Shown here: piece by piece, positions 27,934 to 36,021 of the stretch | Layout: every line of letters starts with the position of its first letter | How positions within the stretch are numbered: the first letter of the stretch is position 1 | DNA from: Polaribacter sp. Hel1_33_78 | GTDB taxonomy: Bacteria > Bacteroidota > Bacteroidia > Flavobacteriales > Flavobacteriaceae | Length of the DNA stretch: 64,000 nucleotides | Direction of reading: 5' to 3' | NCBI RefSeq assembly: GCF_900106075.1 | Contig: NZ_LT629794.1 | Span: 2,439,501-2,503,500, forward strand | Program-made: the position numbers and the translations under genes | The notes under the pieces: generated by a model | Databases searched by the model: none | Seen by the model: the letters and a program-made list of their open reading frames with translations, nothing else | What the model was told of the DNA's origin: nothing

Positions 27934-28006
27934 ATCATTCCGAATCTAGTGAAGTTATCTACTTAATAATCATTAGATTACTCCGTTATCTTTCCTTGTA
28001 ATGACG
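27934..28006. repeat. degenerate palindromic dispersed-repeat element (hemB-hemL gap)
   Basis: Read on the minus strand, this begins near GTCATTACAAGG and ends near CGGAATGATAG, with AGTAATCT and AGTAGAT arms in between. This is a decayed form of the GTCATTGCGAGG...AAGCAATCT palindromes found across Bacteroidota genomes. It abuts the hemB stop codon and fills the gap. The family assignment is from memory of the consensus. Confidence 0.5.
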
Positions 28007-28972
28007 TTATTTTTTCAATAATACTTTTGCAGCCTCTTTAGCAAAATAGGTAATAATAATATCTGCTCCCGCCCTTTTCATAGACAGTAAACTTTCCATC
28101 ATTACTTTTTCTCCATCAATCCAACCTTTCTCTGCAGCTGCCTTTACCATTGCATATTCTCCGCTTACATTGTAACATGCTATTGGTCTGTCGAAATTAT
28201 TTTTTAAATCTCTAATAATATCTAAATAAGACAATGCTGGTTTTACCATTAAAATATCTGCGCCTTCTTGATCATCAAAAGTAGCTTCACGCATTCCTTC
28301 ATCTCTGTTTGAAGGATCCATTTGATATGTTCTTCTATCACCAAAGGTCGGTGCCGAATCTGCAGCATCTCTAAAAGGACCATAAAAAGCAGATGCATAT
28401 TTTACAGAATATGCCATAATTGGCAAGTTTGAAAAACCTGTATTATCTAAAGATTCGCGAACCATAGCAATAGTTCCATCCATCATTCCAGAAGGTGCAA
28501 CCATATCTACCCCTGCTTTTGCATGCGAAATAACTTGCCTTGCAATATTTACTAAAGTAGCATCATTCTCAACATCATTATCATGTATAATTCCGCAATG
28601 ACCATGAGATGTATATTCGCAAAAACAAACATCTGTAATTACATATAAGTTGGGATAGTTCTTTTTGATAAAACGAATTGCTTGTTGCATAATTCCGTTA
28701 TCATTCCATGTCTCTGTGCCTTCTTCATCTTTGTTTGATGGAATTCCGAATAACAAAACTGCAGGAATGTTTAAAGAAACCACTTCATCTAATTCTTTAG
28801 AAATACGATCTAAAGAAAAACGTTTAATTCCTGGCATAGAAACAATTTCTGTTTCTATATTTTCTCCTTCTTCTATAAAAAGTGGATATACAAAATCATC
28901 AATAGAAAGTCTAGTTTCTTTTACTAACCTTCTAATTCCTTCTGACTTTCTTAGTCTTCTTGTTCTATGCAT
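28007..28972 (-). CDS. hemB: porphobilinogen synthase (5-aminolevulinate dehydratase)
   Basis: Condenses two 5-aminolevulinates to porphobilinogen. 321 residues from ATG 28972. The frame is open to a TTG at 29011, but those extra codons encode repeat-element sequence, so the ATG is preferred. Seen: [17 protein letters not shown], the metal-binding Cys segment [14 protein letters not shown], the active-site lysines in [20 protein letters not shown] and [14 protein letters not shown], and [10 protein letters not shown]. Three cysteines in [14 protein letters not shown] suggest the zinc-type enzyme. Confidence 0.96.
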   Translation of the reverse strand: MHRTRRLRKSEGIRRLVKETRLSIDDFVYPLFIEEGENIETEIVSMPGIKRFSLDRISKELDEVVSLNIPAVLLFGIPSNKDEEGTETWNDNGIMQQAIRFIKKNYPNLYVITDVCFCEYTSHGHCGIIHDNDVENDATLVNIARQVISHAKAGVDMVAPSGMMDGTIAMVRESLDNTGFSNLPIMAYSVKYASAFYGPFRDAADSAPTFGDRRTYQMDPSNRDEGMREATFDDQEGADILMVKPALSYLDIIRDLKNNFDRPIACYNVSGEYAMVKAAAEKGWIDGEKVMMESLLSMKRAGADIIITYFAKEAAKVLLKK

Positions 28973-28995
28973 AAGCTCAAAAGTTTTCACTAAAC

Positions 28996-29025
28996 TGTCA
29001 TTCCCGCGCAAGCAGTAACCACAGA
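28996..29025. repeat. short dispersed-repeat remnant upstream of hemB
   Basis: TGTCATTCCCGCGCAAGC followed by AGTAACCACAGAA is a degenerate form of the common TGTCATTCCCGCG...GCGGGAATCCA repeat. Only one arm is well kept. It lies in the 101-bp gap between hemB and the hemC-hemD gene. Confidence 0.4.
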
Positions 29026-29073
29026 ATTTCGATTTAATTTGTTCTAACTAAAAACAGATTTTCATTCATTATC

Positions 29074-30672
29074 TTAAGAAAAGTTAGGGTTGGAATAATA
29101 CATATTCACCAACTCTAGAACGCTATCTACATCTGGTAGATTCGCAACTTCTACTTTATCAAAATGTTTCCTAGCTTCAACTGCTGTAGTTTCTCCAATA
29201 CAAAAAGCAACCTTTTCCGTTGAATTTTCTTCCAAATAACTCTCAATTCCCGATGGACTATAAAACAAAACACCAGAAACATCATCATCAATTTTTACTG
29301 AGCTCAACATGGTTTTGTAGGCTTCAACTTCGTTTACGTGGACATCACTTGCTTTTAAATAGGCAGGAAGAACGTCTAATCTTAGATTACTACAGAAATA
29401 AGAAACTTCTTTAATATCTGTTTCTTTTGCTACATATTCTGCTAATTTTAAAGCATTTTTAGCTACGTACGTAACTTTACCAATTCTGTTTTCAATCAGC
29501 TTTTTGGTTCTTCTGCCAACACAAAAAATATTCTTAAATTTTATTTCATCTTTTGTAAAAGAATTTAGAATTGCTTCCACTCCATTCTGACTTGTAATTA
29601 GCACATTTTCATGCTGATTTTTCATCACTTTAGCAGGAATTCGATTAAAACGAATTTTAATAAAATCACTATCTTTTACACCTATTGAATGCGATAATGT
29701 TTCTTTTTGAAGTTCAGAAAGCTTTTTAGTGGAGTAAATATTACAAATATTATCTGCAACATCATCTTCTAACATTAGCTCTTTTCCTCCTCTATTAATT
29801 ACATAATCTGCACAGTCTTTAGCCAGATACTCATGACTGCCAACTTTTGCTATTTTATTAACTGTAATTTTTTTAGAACCATCTTTGTTTAATAAAATTC
29901 CTTTAAAATTTATTTCTTCTGTTTTTCCATCTATATAAGCCAAAGCTCCTATTGGCGCTGTACATCCACCCTCTAATAAATGTAAAAACTCGCGTTCAAT
30001 AGTGGTACAAATTTCTGTTTCTCTATGATTTAATTGTTCACATGCATCTAAAACATAATCATCCTCTTGCAAACATGTTACCATAATAGCGCCTTGTCCT
30101 GGTGCAGGAATCATCCAAGAAAGCTTAATAGCTTCTGATGGTATTTTTCCCAATCGGTATAATCCAGCTGTGGCAAAAACAGCCCCATTCCAAGTTTCAC
30201 TTTGTTCTAGTTTTTCTAAACGTGTATTTACATTTCCTCTTAAACCAACAACAGTGTGTGTTGGATACCGATTTAACCACATCGCTTTTCTTCGCAAGCT
30301 TCCGGTAGCAATAATAGCGTTTGGTTGTCCAAAAAACTCTTCTGTCCCTTTAAACACTAAAACATCAGAATAATCATCACGCCTTAGCACGGCGGCTTGT
30401 GTAATTCCCTCAGGCAAAACAGTAGGAACATCTTTTAAAGAATGAACTGCAATGTCAATTTCTTTATTCAACATTGCAATGTCTAAACTCTTTGTAAAAA
30501 CACCTGTTACACCAAGTTCATATAGCGGTTTATCTAAAACAATATCTCCCAAAGACTTAATAGGAACCAAAACTGATTCGTAACCCAATTCCTTTAATTC
30601 TGCACGTACTTTATTAGCTTGCCAAAGCGCTAATTCGCTATCGCGAGTTCCTATTCTTATTATTTTCTGCAT
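29074..30672 (-). CDS. hemC: fused hydroxymethylbilane synthase / uroporphyrinogen-III synthase
   Basis: 532 residues carrying two consecutive enzymes. Residues 1-305 are hydroxymethylbilane synthase: IRIGTRDSELALWQANKVR, VHSLKDVPTVLP with Asp81, GSLRRKAM, and the dipyrromethane-binding Cys237 in LEGGCTAPIGA. Residues about 340-530 match uroporphyrinogen-III synthase (HemD): VLITSQNGVEAILNSF, IFCVGRRTKKLIE, VSGVLFYSPSGIESYL and AFCIGETTAVEARKHF. Fusion would channel the unstable hydroxymethylbilane directly to cyclisation. No separate hemD is visible. It starts 10 bp after hemA, clearly the same operon. Confidence 0.93.
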   Translation of the reverse strand: MQKIIRIGTRDSELALWQANKVRAELKELGYESVLVPIKSLGDIVLDKPLYELGVTGVFTKSLDIAMLNKEIDIAVHSLKDVPTVLPEGITQAAVLRRDDYSDVLVFKGTEEFFGQPNAIIATGSLRRKAMWLNRYPTHTVVGLRGNVNTRLEKLEQSETWNGAVFATAGLYRLGKIPSEAIKLSWMIPAPGQGAIMVTCLQEDDYVLDACEQLNHRETEICTTIEREFLHLLEGGCTAPIGALAYIDGKTEEINFKGILLNKDGSKKITVNKIAKVGSHEYLAKDCADYVINRGGKELMLEDDVADNICNIYSTKKLSELQKETLSHSIGVKDSDFIKIRFNRIPAKVMKNQHENVLITSQNGVEAILNSFTKDEIKFKNIFCVGRRTKKLIENRIGKVTYVAKNALKLAEYVAKETDIKEVSYFCSNLRLDVLPAYLKASDVHVNEVEAYKTMLSSVKIDDDVSGVLFYSPSGIESYLEENSTEKVAFCIGETTAVEARKHFDKVEVANLPDVDSVLELVNMYYSNPNFS

Positions 30673-30682
30673 TGAGTTTTGA

Positions 30683-31918
30683 TTAAGACTGAAAAACCTT
30701 ATTAATTACTTGAAGGCTTTGCGAAACAGATGTTTCTTCATCTTTTAAATGTTTCACAAACTGTGTGGTTATCTTTTGAATAAAACGTGAAGTTAAGATT
30801 TCTGCTTGACTTTCATCAAAATCAGCAATTTTTTTCTTCTGAAAACTAATTTCGTCGTTTTTAATATTTTCTAATGATTTTTTTAAGGCTGCAATCGCAG
30901 GTGTAAATCTTCTGTGATTTAACCATTCTTTAAATTCTGCTTTGTGTGTTTCTATAATCGCTTCTGCAAACGGAACTTCTTTTAGACGAACAGCTAGTGT
31001 TTCATCTGTAATTTTAGAAAGTTCATCAATATTTACGATTGAAACACCCTTAAAATCGGTAACATCTTTTGCCACATTCTCAGGCATTGACAAATCTAAA
31101 ATCAATAAGTTTTTATGATGCCCAATATGCTCTTTAGTAATTGTTGGTTTATCTGCACCTGTAGAAACGATTAAAACATCTGTTTTTTTAATCTCTTCAG
31201 ATAAATTCTCAATCACAGATTTTCTAATAGAAGCATGTTCTTTTACAAATGCTGTTGTTTTTTCTTCAGTTCTATTAATTAAACATACTGTTTTATTCTG
31301 AGTATATTCTGCTAAATTTTTACAGGTATGCTTCCCCATTTTACCCAATCCAAAAACTAAAATATTCTTAGAATTATAATCCGGCAAATTTTTGATGATA
31401 TATTGAACAGCTGCATAAGAAACAGAGGTTGTTCCTGAGCTTAATTTTGTTTCATTCTTCACTCTTTTACTTGCTTGAAGTACAGAATTCATCAATCTTT
31501 CTGAATATGCATTTACCGTCTTCAGAGATTTTGCCAATCTAAAAGACTGTCTTAATTGACCAACAATTTCGTAATCTCCTAAGATTTGACTTTCTAGGCC
31601 TGTACCAATTCTAAACAACTGATGAATTGCTTCTTGATCTTTATAAACATTCGAGAATTTTGCAAATTCCTCAATGGTACCCTCTGTAAAAGTACATAGC
31701 AATTCTATTAATTGACAAGGACGCTCTGCAAAGCCAGTAATCTCTGTTCTATTACAGGTAGAAATAATAAAAACTCCCTTAAAACCTTTCTCTTTAGAAA
31801 GTTTTAACAACGCAATTTGATTTTCTTTTGTTAAAGAAAATTTTCCACGCGTGTTCGCATCCGCTTTTTTGTAACTAACTCCAATATTATAAAAGTACTC
31901 TTGCCTGTCCTCTTGCAT
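30683..31918 (-). CDS. hemA: glutamyl-tRNA reductase
   Basis: NADPH-dependent reduction of glutamyl-tRNA(Glu) to glutamate-1-semialdehyde, the committed step of C5 heme synthesis. 411 residues. Seen: catalytic Cys55 in FIISTCNRTEITGF, GLESQILGDYEIVGQLRQS, the nucleotide-binding loop VFGLGKMGKHTCKNL and a C-terminal helical dimerisation region. It is the first gene of the minus-strand heme run and diverges from an AraC-type regulator, which may control it. Confidence 0.96.
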   Translation of the reverse strand: MQEDRQEYFYNIGVSYKKADANTRGKFSLTKENQIALLKLSKEKGFKGVFIISTCNRTEITGFAERPCQLIELLCTFTEGTIEEFAKFSNVYKDQEAIHQLFRIGTGLESQILGDYEIVGQLRQSFRLAKSLKTVNAYSERLMNSVLQASKRVKNETKLSSGTTSVSYAAVQYIIKNLPDYNSKNILVFGLGKMGKHTCKNLAEYTQNKTVCLINRTEEKTTAFVKEHASIRKSVIENLSEEIKKTDVLIVSTGADKPTITKEHIGHHKNLLILDLSMPENVAKDVTDFKGVSIVNIDELSKITDETLAVRLKEVPFAEAIIETHKAEFKEWLNHRRFTPAIAALKKSLENIKNDEISFQKKKIADFDESQAEILTSRFIQKITTQFVKHLKDEETSVSQSLQVINKVFQS

Positions 31919-31936
31919 CTATTCGTAAAAGTTGCT

Positions 31937-31944
31937 CAAAAGTA
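31937..31944 (-). promoter_or_regulatory. minus-strand -7 box (TACTTTTG) for the hemA operon
   Basis: Exact TAnnTTTG on the minus strand, 19 bp from the hemA ATG. Confidence 0.5.
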
Positions 31945-32039
31945 AAAACTTCAATTAAAAAAAAATGTCGCTCAAAGTACTTTTTATAACGTTAAATGTT
32001 TTTTAAAGAATTTTTAACTAAAAAAATGACGAAAAGCAC

Positions 32040-32047
32040 TACTTTTG
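32040..32047 (+). promoter_or_regulatory. -7 box (TACTTTTG) for the AraC gene
   Basis: Exact TAnnTTTG about 75 bp upstream of ATG 32123. It shares the 204-bp divergent region with the hemA box. Confidence 0.45.
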
Positions 32048-32122
32048 CTAGTGATAAAGGTTTATTATTATTATTATATAGAATGATTATAAATAAAAAG
32101 AATTCCAATTAAAAGATTGTTT

Positions 32123-33007
32123 ATGTTTAAAAATGTCGGAGAAAGTACTTTTGAAGAAATTATCTTAGATAAAGGTTTTTATTTACTTCATTTTCAAAAC
32201 GAAAGTAAAACTATTCAAAACTTTGAAAGAGAGATTAATAGCACTTTTATTCAAATACATTTTTGCTTAAGAGGAAAATCTAAATTTTTATTTAACCATG
32301 GTTCTTATTCTTTTGATGTTTTAGACGACAGATCAATTCTTTTATACAACCCGCAAAGAATTTTACCCATTAATTTAGAAATTCAACCAAAAACAACATT
32401 GGTTTCTTTATTAATTTCTATAGAAAAATTTCATTCTTTATTTTCGAAAGAATCTGGTTACATTCCTTTTTTAAGTGATGAAAATAGTAATAAAAAATAC
32501 TATGATGATTCTGAAATAAAGCCAACAGTTTCAATTGTTTTACAACAAATTATCAACTCTAGTGTTAACAGTTCTATTAAAGATTTATATGTAAAAGGAA
32601 AAGTATACGAATTGTTGAGTCTCCATTTTCAACAAGAAGAAAATACGGAAGGCGAATATTGTCCTTTTTTAGTAGATGAACAAAATGTTTTAAAAATTAG
32701 AAAAGCGAAAGAAATTATTATTTCTAGAATGGCAGAGCCTCCAAGCTTGCAAGAATTAGCGAATGAAATTGGGTTAAACATTAAGAAACTAAAGGAAGGC
32801 TTTAAACAAATTTACGGAGATACCGTATTTAGTTTTTTGTTTGATTACAAAATGGAGCACGCAAGAAGATTATTAGAGAGTAATCAATTTAATGTAAACG
32901 AAGTGGGTGTAAAAATTGGCTACAGTACTTCTAGTCATTTTATTGCCGCCTTTAAAAAGAAATTTGGAACAACTCCCAAGAAATACGTAATGAGCTTTAA
33001 TCAATAA
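32123..33007 (+). CDS. AraC-family transcriptional regulator next to the heme genes
   Basis: 294 residues from ATG 32123; a TTG two codons upstream is less likely. The N-terminal 180 residues form a cupin-like sensing region without a recognisable ligand site. Residues about 190-290 are the double helix-turn-helix: PSLQELANEIGLNIKKLKEG and VNEVGVKIGYSTSSHFIAAF, followed by KKKFGTTPKKYV. It lies between divergent hemA and hemH, so control of heme synthesis by iron or heme, as for PchR-type regulators, is plausible but inferred. Confidence 0.88.
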   Translation: MFKNVGESTFEEIILDKGFYLLHFQNESKTIQNFEREINSTFIQIHFCLRGKSKFLFNHGSYSFDVLDDRSILLYNPQRILPINLEIQPKTTLVSLLISIEKFHSLFSKESGYIPFLSDENSNKKYYDDSEIKPTVSIVLQQIINSSVNSSIKDLYVKGKVYELLSLHFQQEENTEGEYCPFLVDEQNVLKIRKAKEIIISRMAEPPSLQELANEIGLNIKKLKEGFKQIYGDTVFSFLFDYKMEHARRLLESNQFNVNEVGVKIGYSTSSHFIAAFKKKFGTTPKKYVMSFNQ

Positions 33008-33069
33008 TGCGTTGACAAAAACAGAAACCCTACACGATTAAAACTTTGAACTTTTGAAACTAAAATAAT

Positions 33070-33582
33070 TTGGAACAACTAACACATGAAAACATAGAAA
33101 ACAATCAGAAACAGTTTCCAATAACCATTGTTTGTGATGCTATTAGAACTCCAGAAAATATTGGAATGTGTTTCAGAATCTGTGAAAGCTTTGGGGTACA
33201 GAAAATTTATTTTCACAAGAGTTCTCCAACAATTGAAAATAGGATTGTAAAGAAAACTGCAAGAAATACGATCAATCAAATTAAGTATGATACCTACACA
33301 GATTTTAACGAAATTATATACCAATTAAAGGAAGAAGGCAATGCAATTGTTGGTATAGAAATTACTGATAAAAGTATCAATATTCAAGATTTTAATTTTA
33401 CGAATCATGAAAAAATCGTATTACTTTTGGGTAGTGAAAGAAATGGAATTGAAAACATAAAATTAATAGACGATACAATCGCGATACCAATGTTTGGAAG
33501 AAATTCTTCTATGAATGTAATACATAGCTTAGCCATTACTTTATACGAAGTTACGAATCAGATTGCAGGAAGCAAAATATAA
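33070..33582 (+). CDS. SpoU/TrmH-family RNA 2'-O-methyltransferase
   Basis: About 170 residues, a single SPOUT domain. Seen: VCDAIRTPENIGMCFRICES (motif 1), VLLLGSERNGIEN (motif 2) and IPMFGRNSSMNVIHSLAITL (motif 3), the three motifs of the trefoil-knot SAM site. It starts with TTG at 33070; the nearby ATG at 33086 is out of frame and the next in-frame ATG would remove motif 1. Target RNA unknown. It lies between the AraC gene and hemH on the same strand. Confidence 0.88.
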   Translation: MEQLTHENIENNQKQFPITIVCDAIRTPENIGMCFRICESFGVQKIYFHKSSPTIENRIVKKTARNTINQIKYDTYTDFNEIIYQLKEEGNAIVGIEITDKSINIQDFNFTNHEKIVLLLGSERNGIENIKLIDDTIAIPMFGRNSSMNVIHSLAITLYEVTNQIAGSKI

Positions 33583-33641
33583 ATATTATAGTTTCAAGTT
33601 AAAAAAACATTGAAACGATTAAACTTTGAAACTCATTTTAA

Positions 33642-34661
33642 ATGAAAGGAATTTTACTAAACAATTTAGGATCACCAGATTCTACAGAAACAAAAGATGT
33701 AAAAAAGTATTTGGGTGAATTTTTAATGGACGAGCGTGTTATAGATATTCCATATTGGAAGCGCTGGATACTAATTAAAGGGATTATCTTGAAGATTAGA
33801 CCAAAAAAATCGGGTGCTGCTTACAAAAAAATTTGGTGGAAAGAAGGCTCGCCTTTAGTGGTGATCTCTGAAAGATTCACAACAAAATTGATTAAAAAAA
33901 TAGACATTCCAATCACTTTAGCTATGCGTTATGGATCTATGTCTATGGAAAAAGGGATTCAAGAATTAATTGACAAAGGTGTTACAGAAATCTTTTTAGC
34001 ACCCTTATATCCTCATTACGCAATGTCTTCTTTTGAAACGGTGGTTGTGAAAGCAGAAGAGATTCTAGCAGAGAAATATCCGGAAGTTAAACTAGATGTC
34101 TTACCCCCTTTTTACAACAAACCAGATTATATAAAAGCGATGAGTAATAATATTGCAAATCATTTAAAAGGCTTTGATTACGATCATGTTTTGTTTTCTT
34201 ATCACGGAATTCCGGAACGTCATATTAAAAAATCTGACCCTACAAAAAGTCACTGTAAATTAGATGGTTCTTGCTGTGAGCGCAATTCTGTTGCACATTA
34301 CACATGTTACAGGCATCAATGTTTTGAAACCACAAAAGGTATTGTAAAAGAGCTTGGGCTAAAAGAAGGTACGTATAGTAATTCTTTTCAATCTCGTTTA
34401 TTAAAAGACCCTTGGTTAAAACCCTATACCGATTTCGAATTAGAGAAATTTCCAGGATTAGGAAAGAAAAAATTAGCAGTGATTACACCTGCTTTTGTTT
34501 CTGATTGTTTAGAGACTTTAGAGGAGATTGCAATGGAAGGAAAAGAAGACTTTATAGAAGCTGGCGGAACTGATTACAAACACATACCTTGTATGAATGA
34601 TAATGATGATTGGGTAGCTGTAATGGCTTCTTGGATAAATGATTGGAAGCAAAAAAGTTAA
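33642..34661 (+). CDS. hemH: ferrochelatase
   Basis: Inserts Fe2+ into protoporphyrin IX to give protoheme. 339 residues. Seen: GILLNNLGSPDSTETKDVKK at the N-terminus, FLAPLYPHYAMSSFETVV, the catalytic His in FSYHGIPERHIKK, and NSFQSRLLKDPWLKPYTD. An internal cysteine-rich stretch follows the catalytic His (C-x5-C-C-x9-C-x4-C, starting at HCKLDG), which could hold an iron-sulfur cluster as reported for some bacterial ferrochelatases; this is inference. hemJ follows 69 bp downstream. Confidence 0.96.
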   Translation: MKGILLNNLGSPDSTETKDVKKYLGEFLMDERVIDIPYWKRWILIKGIILKIRPKKSGAAYKKIWWKEGSPLVVISERFTTKLIKKIDIPITLAMRYGSMSMEKGIQELIDKGVTEIFLAPLYPHYAMSSFETVVVKAEEILAEKYPEVKLDVLPPFYNKPDYIKAMSNNIANHLKGFDYDHVLFSYHGIPERHIKKSDPTKSHCKLDGSCCERNSVAHYTCYRHQCFETTKGIVKELGLKEGTYSNSFQSRLLKDPWLKPYTDFELEKFPGLGKKKLAVITPAFVSDCLETLEEIAMEGKEDFIEAGGTDYKHIPCMNDNDDWVAVMASWINDWKQKS

Positions 34662-34730
34662 CGATAAATTAAAAGACTTTTACGGTTTCTATATAAAATC
34701 CGTGGAAAGTTTAAAACCTAAAACAAAACT

Positions 34731-35306
34731 ATGGACTTCTTATATGTAAAAGCATTACACATCATTTTTGTAGTTACTTGGTTTGCTGGTTTATTTTATA
34801 TTCCAAGATTATTTATTTATCATGTAGAAGCAGAAAAAAAAGAAGATCCCGCAAAAGGGATTTTACAAACTCAATATAAATTAATGAGTAAACGCTTATG
34901 GTACATAATTACTTGGCCATCTGCAATCTTAGCAAGTTTCTTTGCTTTTTGGTTACTTTATCAAAATCCAGATTACTTAGAAATGCCATGGATGCATGTA
35001 AAATTGGTATTTGTTTTGGCGCTCTATTTTTATCATTATTCTTGTCAAAAAATTTATGCTCAATTACAAAAAGACATTATAAAATACTCTGCATTTAAAC
35101 TAAGGATTTGGAATGAAGTTGCGACTATAATCCTTTTCGCAGTTGTATTTTTAGTAACTTTAAAAAGTGCTATTAATTGGATTTGGGGTGTTGTAGGAAT
35201 TATTCTTTTTGGAGTGCTACTAATGTTAGGAATAAGACTCTACAAAAGAATAAGAGAAAAGAAAAGTTGGGAAAAAGCAGAAAAAAAAGTTTTGAAAGAA
35301 AAATAA
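34731..35306 (+). CDS. hemJ: protoporphyrinogen IX oxidase, HemJ type
   Basis: Membrane enzyme oxidising protoporphyrinogen IX to protoporphyrin IX, the step between HemF and HemH. 191 residues, four membrane segments and a basic tail. Characteristic segments: VKALHIIFVVTWFAGLFYIP with the conserved His10 and the RLFIYH that follows, and MSKRLWYIITWPS. It is often annotated only as a CopD-family or UPF0093 protein. Its place after hemH completes the pathway. It converges on recR with one base between the genes. Confidence 0.92.
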   Translation: MDFLYVKALHIIFVVTWFAGLFYIPRLFIYHVEAEKKEDPAKGILQTQYKLMSKRLWYIITWPSAILASFFAFWLLYQNPDYLEMPWMHVKLVFVLALYFYHYSCQKIYAQLQKDIIKYSAFKLRIWNEVATIILFAVVFLVTLKSAINWIWGVVGIILFGVLLMLGIRLYKRIREKKSWEKAEKKVLKEK

Positions 35307-35307
35307 A

Positions 35308-35925
35308 CTAACCTCTAATACTCTGCTCAAAAGGAATTCTATTTATAATACTTCTTCCTAAAGTAACTTCATCCGCATATTCTAACTCATCTCCCACAGC
35401 AATTCCGCGAGCAATTGTGGAGGTTTTAATCTGAAATTTTTCTATCTGCTTGTAAATATAAAAGTTGGTTGTATCTCCTTCCATGGTAGAACTTAAAGCG
35501 AATATAAGTTCTTTAACTTCACCTTCTTCAACCTTGGTCACCAAAGATTCTATTTGCAAATTTTGAGGACCAATTCCTTCAATCGGAGAAATTTTACCCC
35601 CTAAAACATGGTACAATCCATTAAACTGAGAGGTACTCTCTATTGCCATTACATCTCTTATATCTTCTACAACACATATAATATCTGGACTTCTTTTTGG
35701 ATTGTTACAAATATCGCATAAAATAGTATCAGAAATATTAAAGCATTTTTCGCAATTTTTTACATCATTTCTTAAATGCAACAGCGCTTCAGACAAATAG
35801 CTTGTATTCTCTTTCGGCTGCTTCAACAAGTGTAAAACCAAACGCAAAGCCGTTCGTTTTCCAATTCCTGGTAAACGAGAAACTTCATTTACTGCATTTT
35901 CTAATATTTTTGATGAAAACTCCAT
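35308..35925 (-). CDS. recR: recombination mediator RecR
   Basis: Works with RecO/RecF to load RecA at gaps. 205 residues from ATG 35925; an in-frame TTG at 35934 overlaps the promoter box. Seen: helix-hairpin-helix [17 protein letters not shown], a four-Cys zinc finger (CEKCFN...CDIC), a Toprim domain with [13 protein letters not shown] and [14 protein letters not shown], and [11 protein letters not shown]. Standard length. Convergent with hemJ. Confidence 0.96.
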   Translation of the reverse strand: MEFSSKILENAVNEVSRLPGIGKRTALRLVLHLLKQPKENTSYLSEALLHLRNDVKNCEKCFNISDTILCDICNNPKRSPDIICVVEDIRDVMAIESTSQFNGLYHVLGGKISPIEGIGPQNLQIESLVTKVEEGEVKELIFALSSTMEGDTTNFYIYKQIEKFQIKTSTIARGIAVGDELEYADEVTLGRSIINRIPFEQSIRG

Positions 35926-35931
35926 AGATTG

Positions 35932-35939
35932 CAAAATTA
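35932..35939 (-). promoter_or_regulatory. minus-strand -7 box (TAATTTTG) for recR
   Basis: Exact TAnnTTTG on the minus strand, six bases from ATG 35925; a leaderless transcript is predicted. Confidence 0.45.
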
Positions 35940-36021
35940 CGAATTATGAAGTATGAAACCCTAAAAGAAGCCTAGAAAAACATATATTCGTAATTCATAA
36001 TCGATCATTTGTAATCAACTC

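Noticed and set aside
28973..29011. N-terminal extension of HemB from a TTG codon
   Set aside because: The 13 extra codons are read from a dispersed-repeat remnant; the ATG at 28972 gives the family start [12 protein letters not shown].
35935..36021. Repeated ATTACGAATTATGAA-like strings in the recR upstream gap
   Set aside because: Low-complexity AT sequence common in flavobacterial gaps; arms do not pair well enough to call an element.
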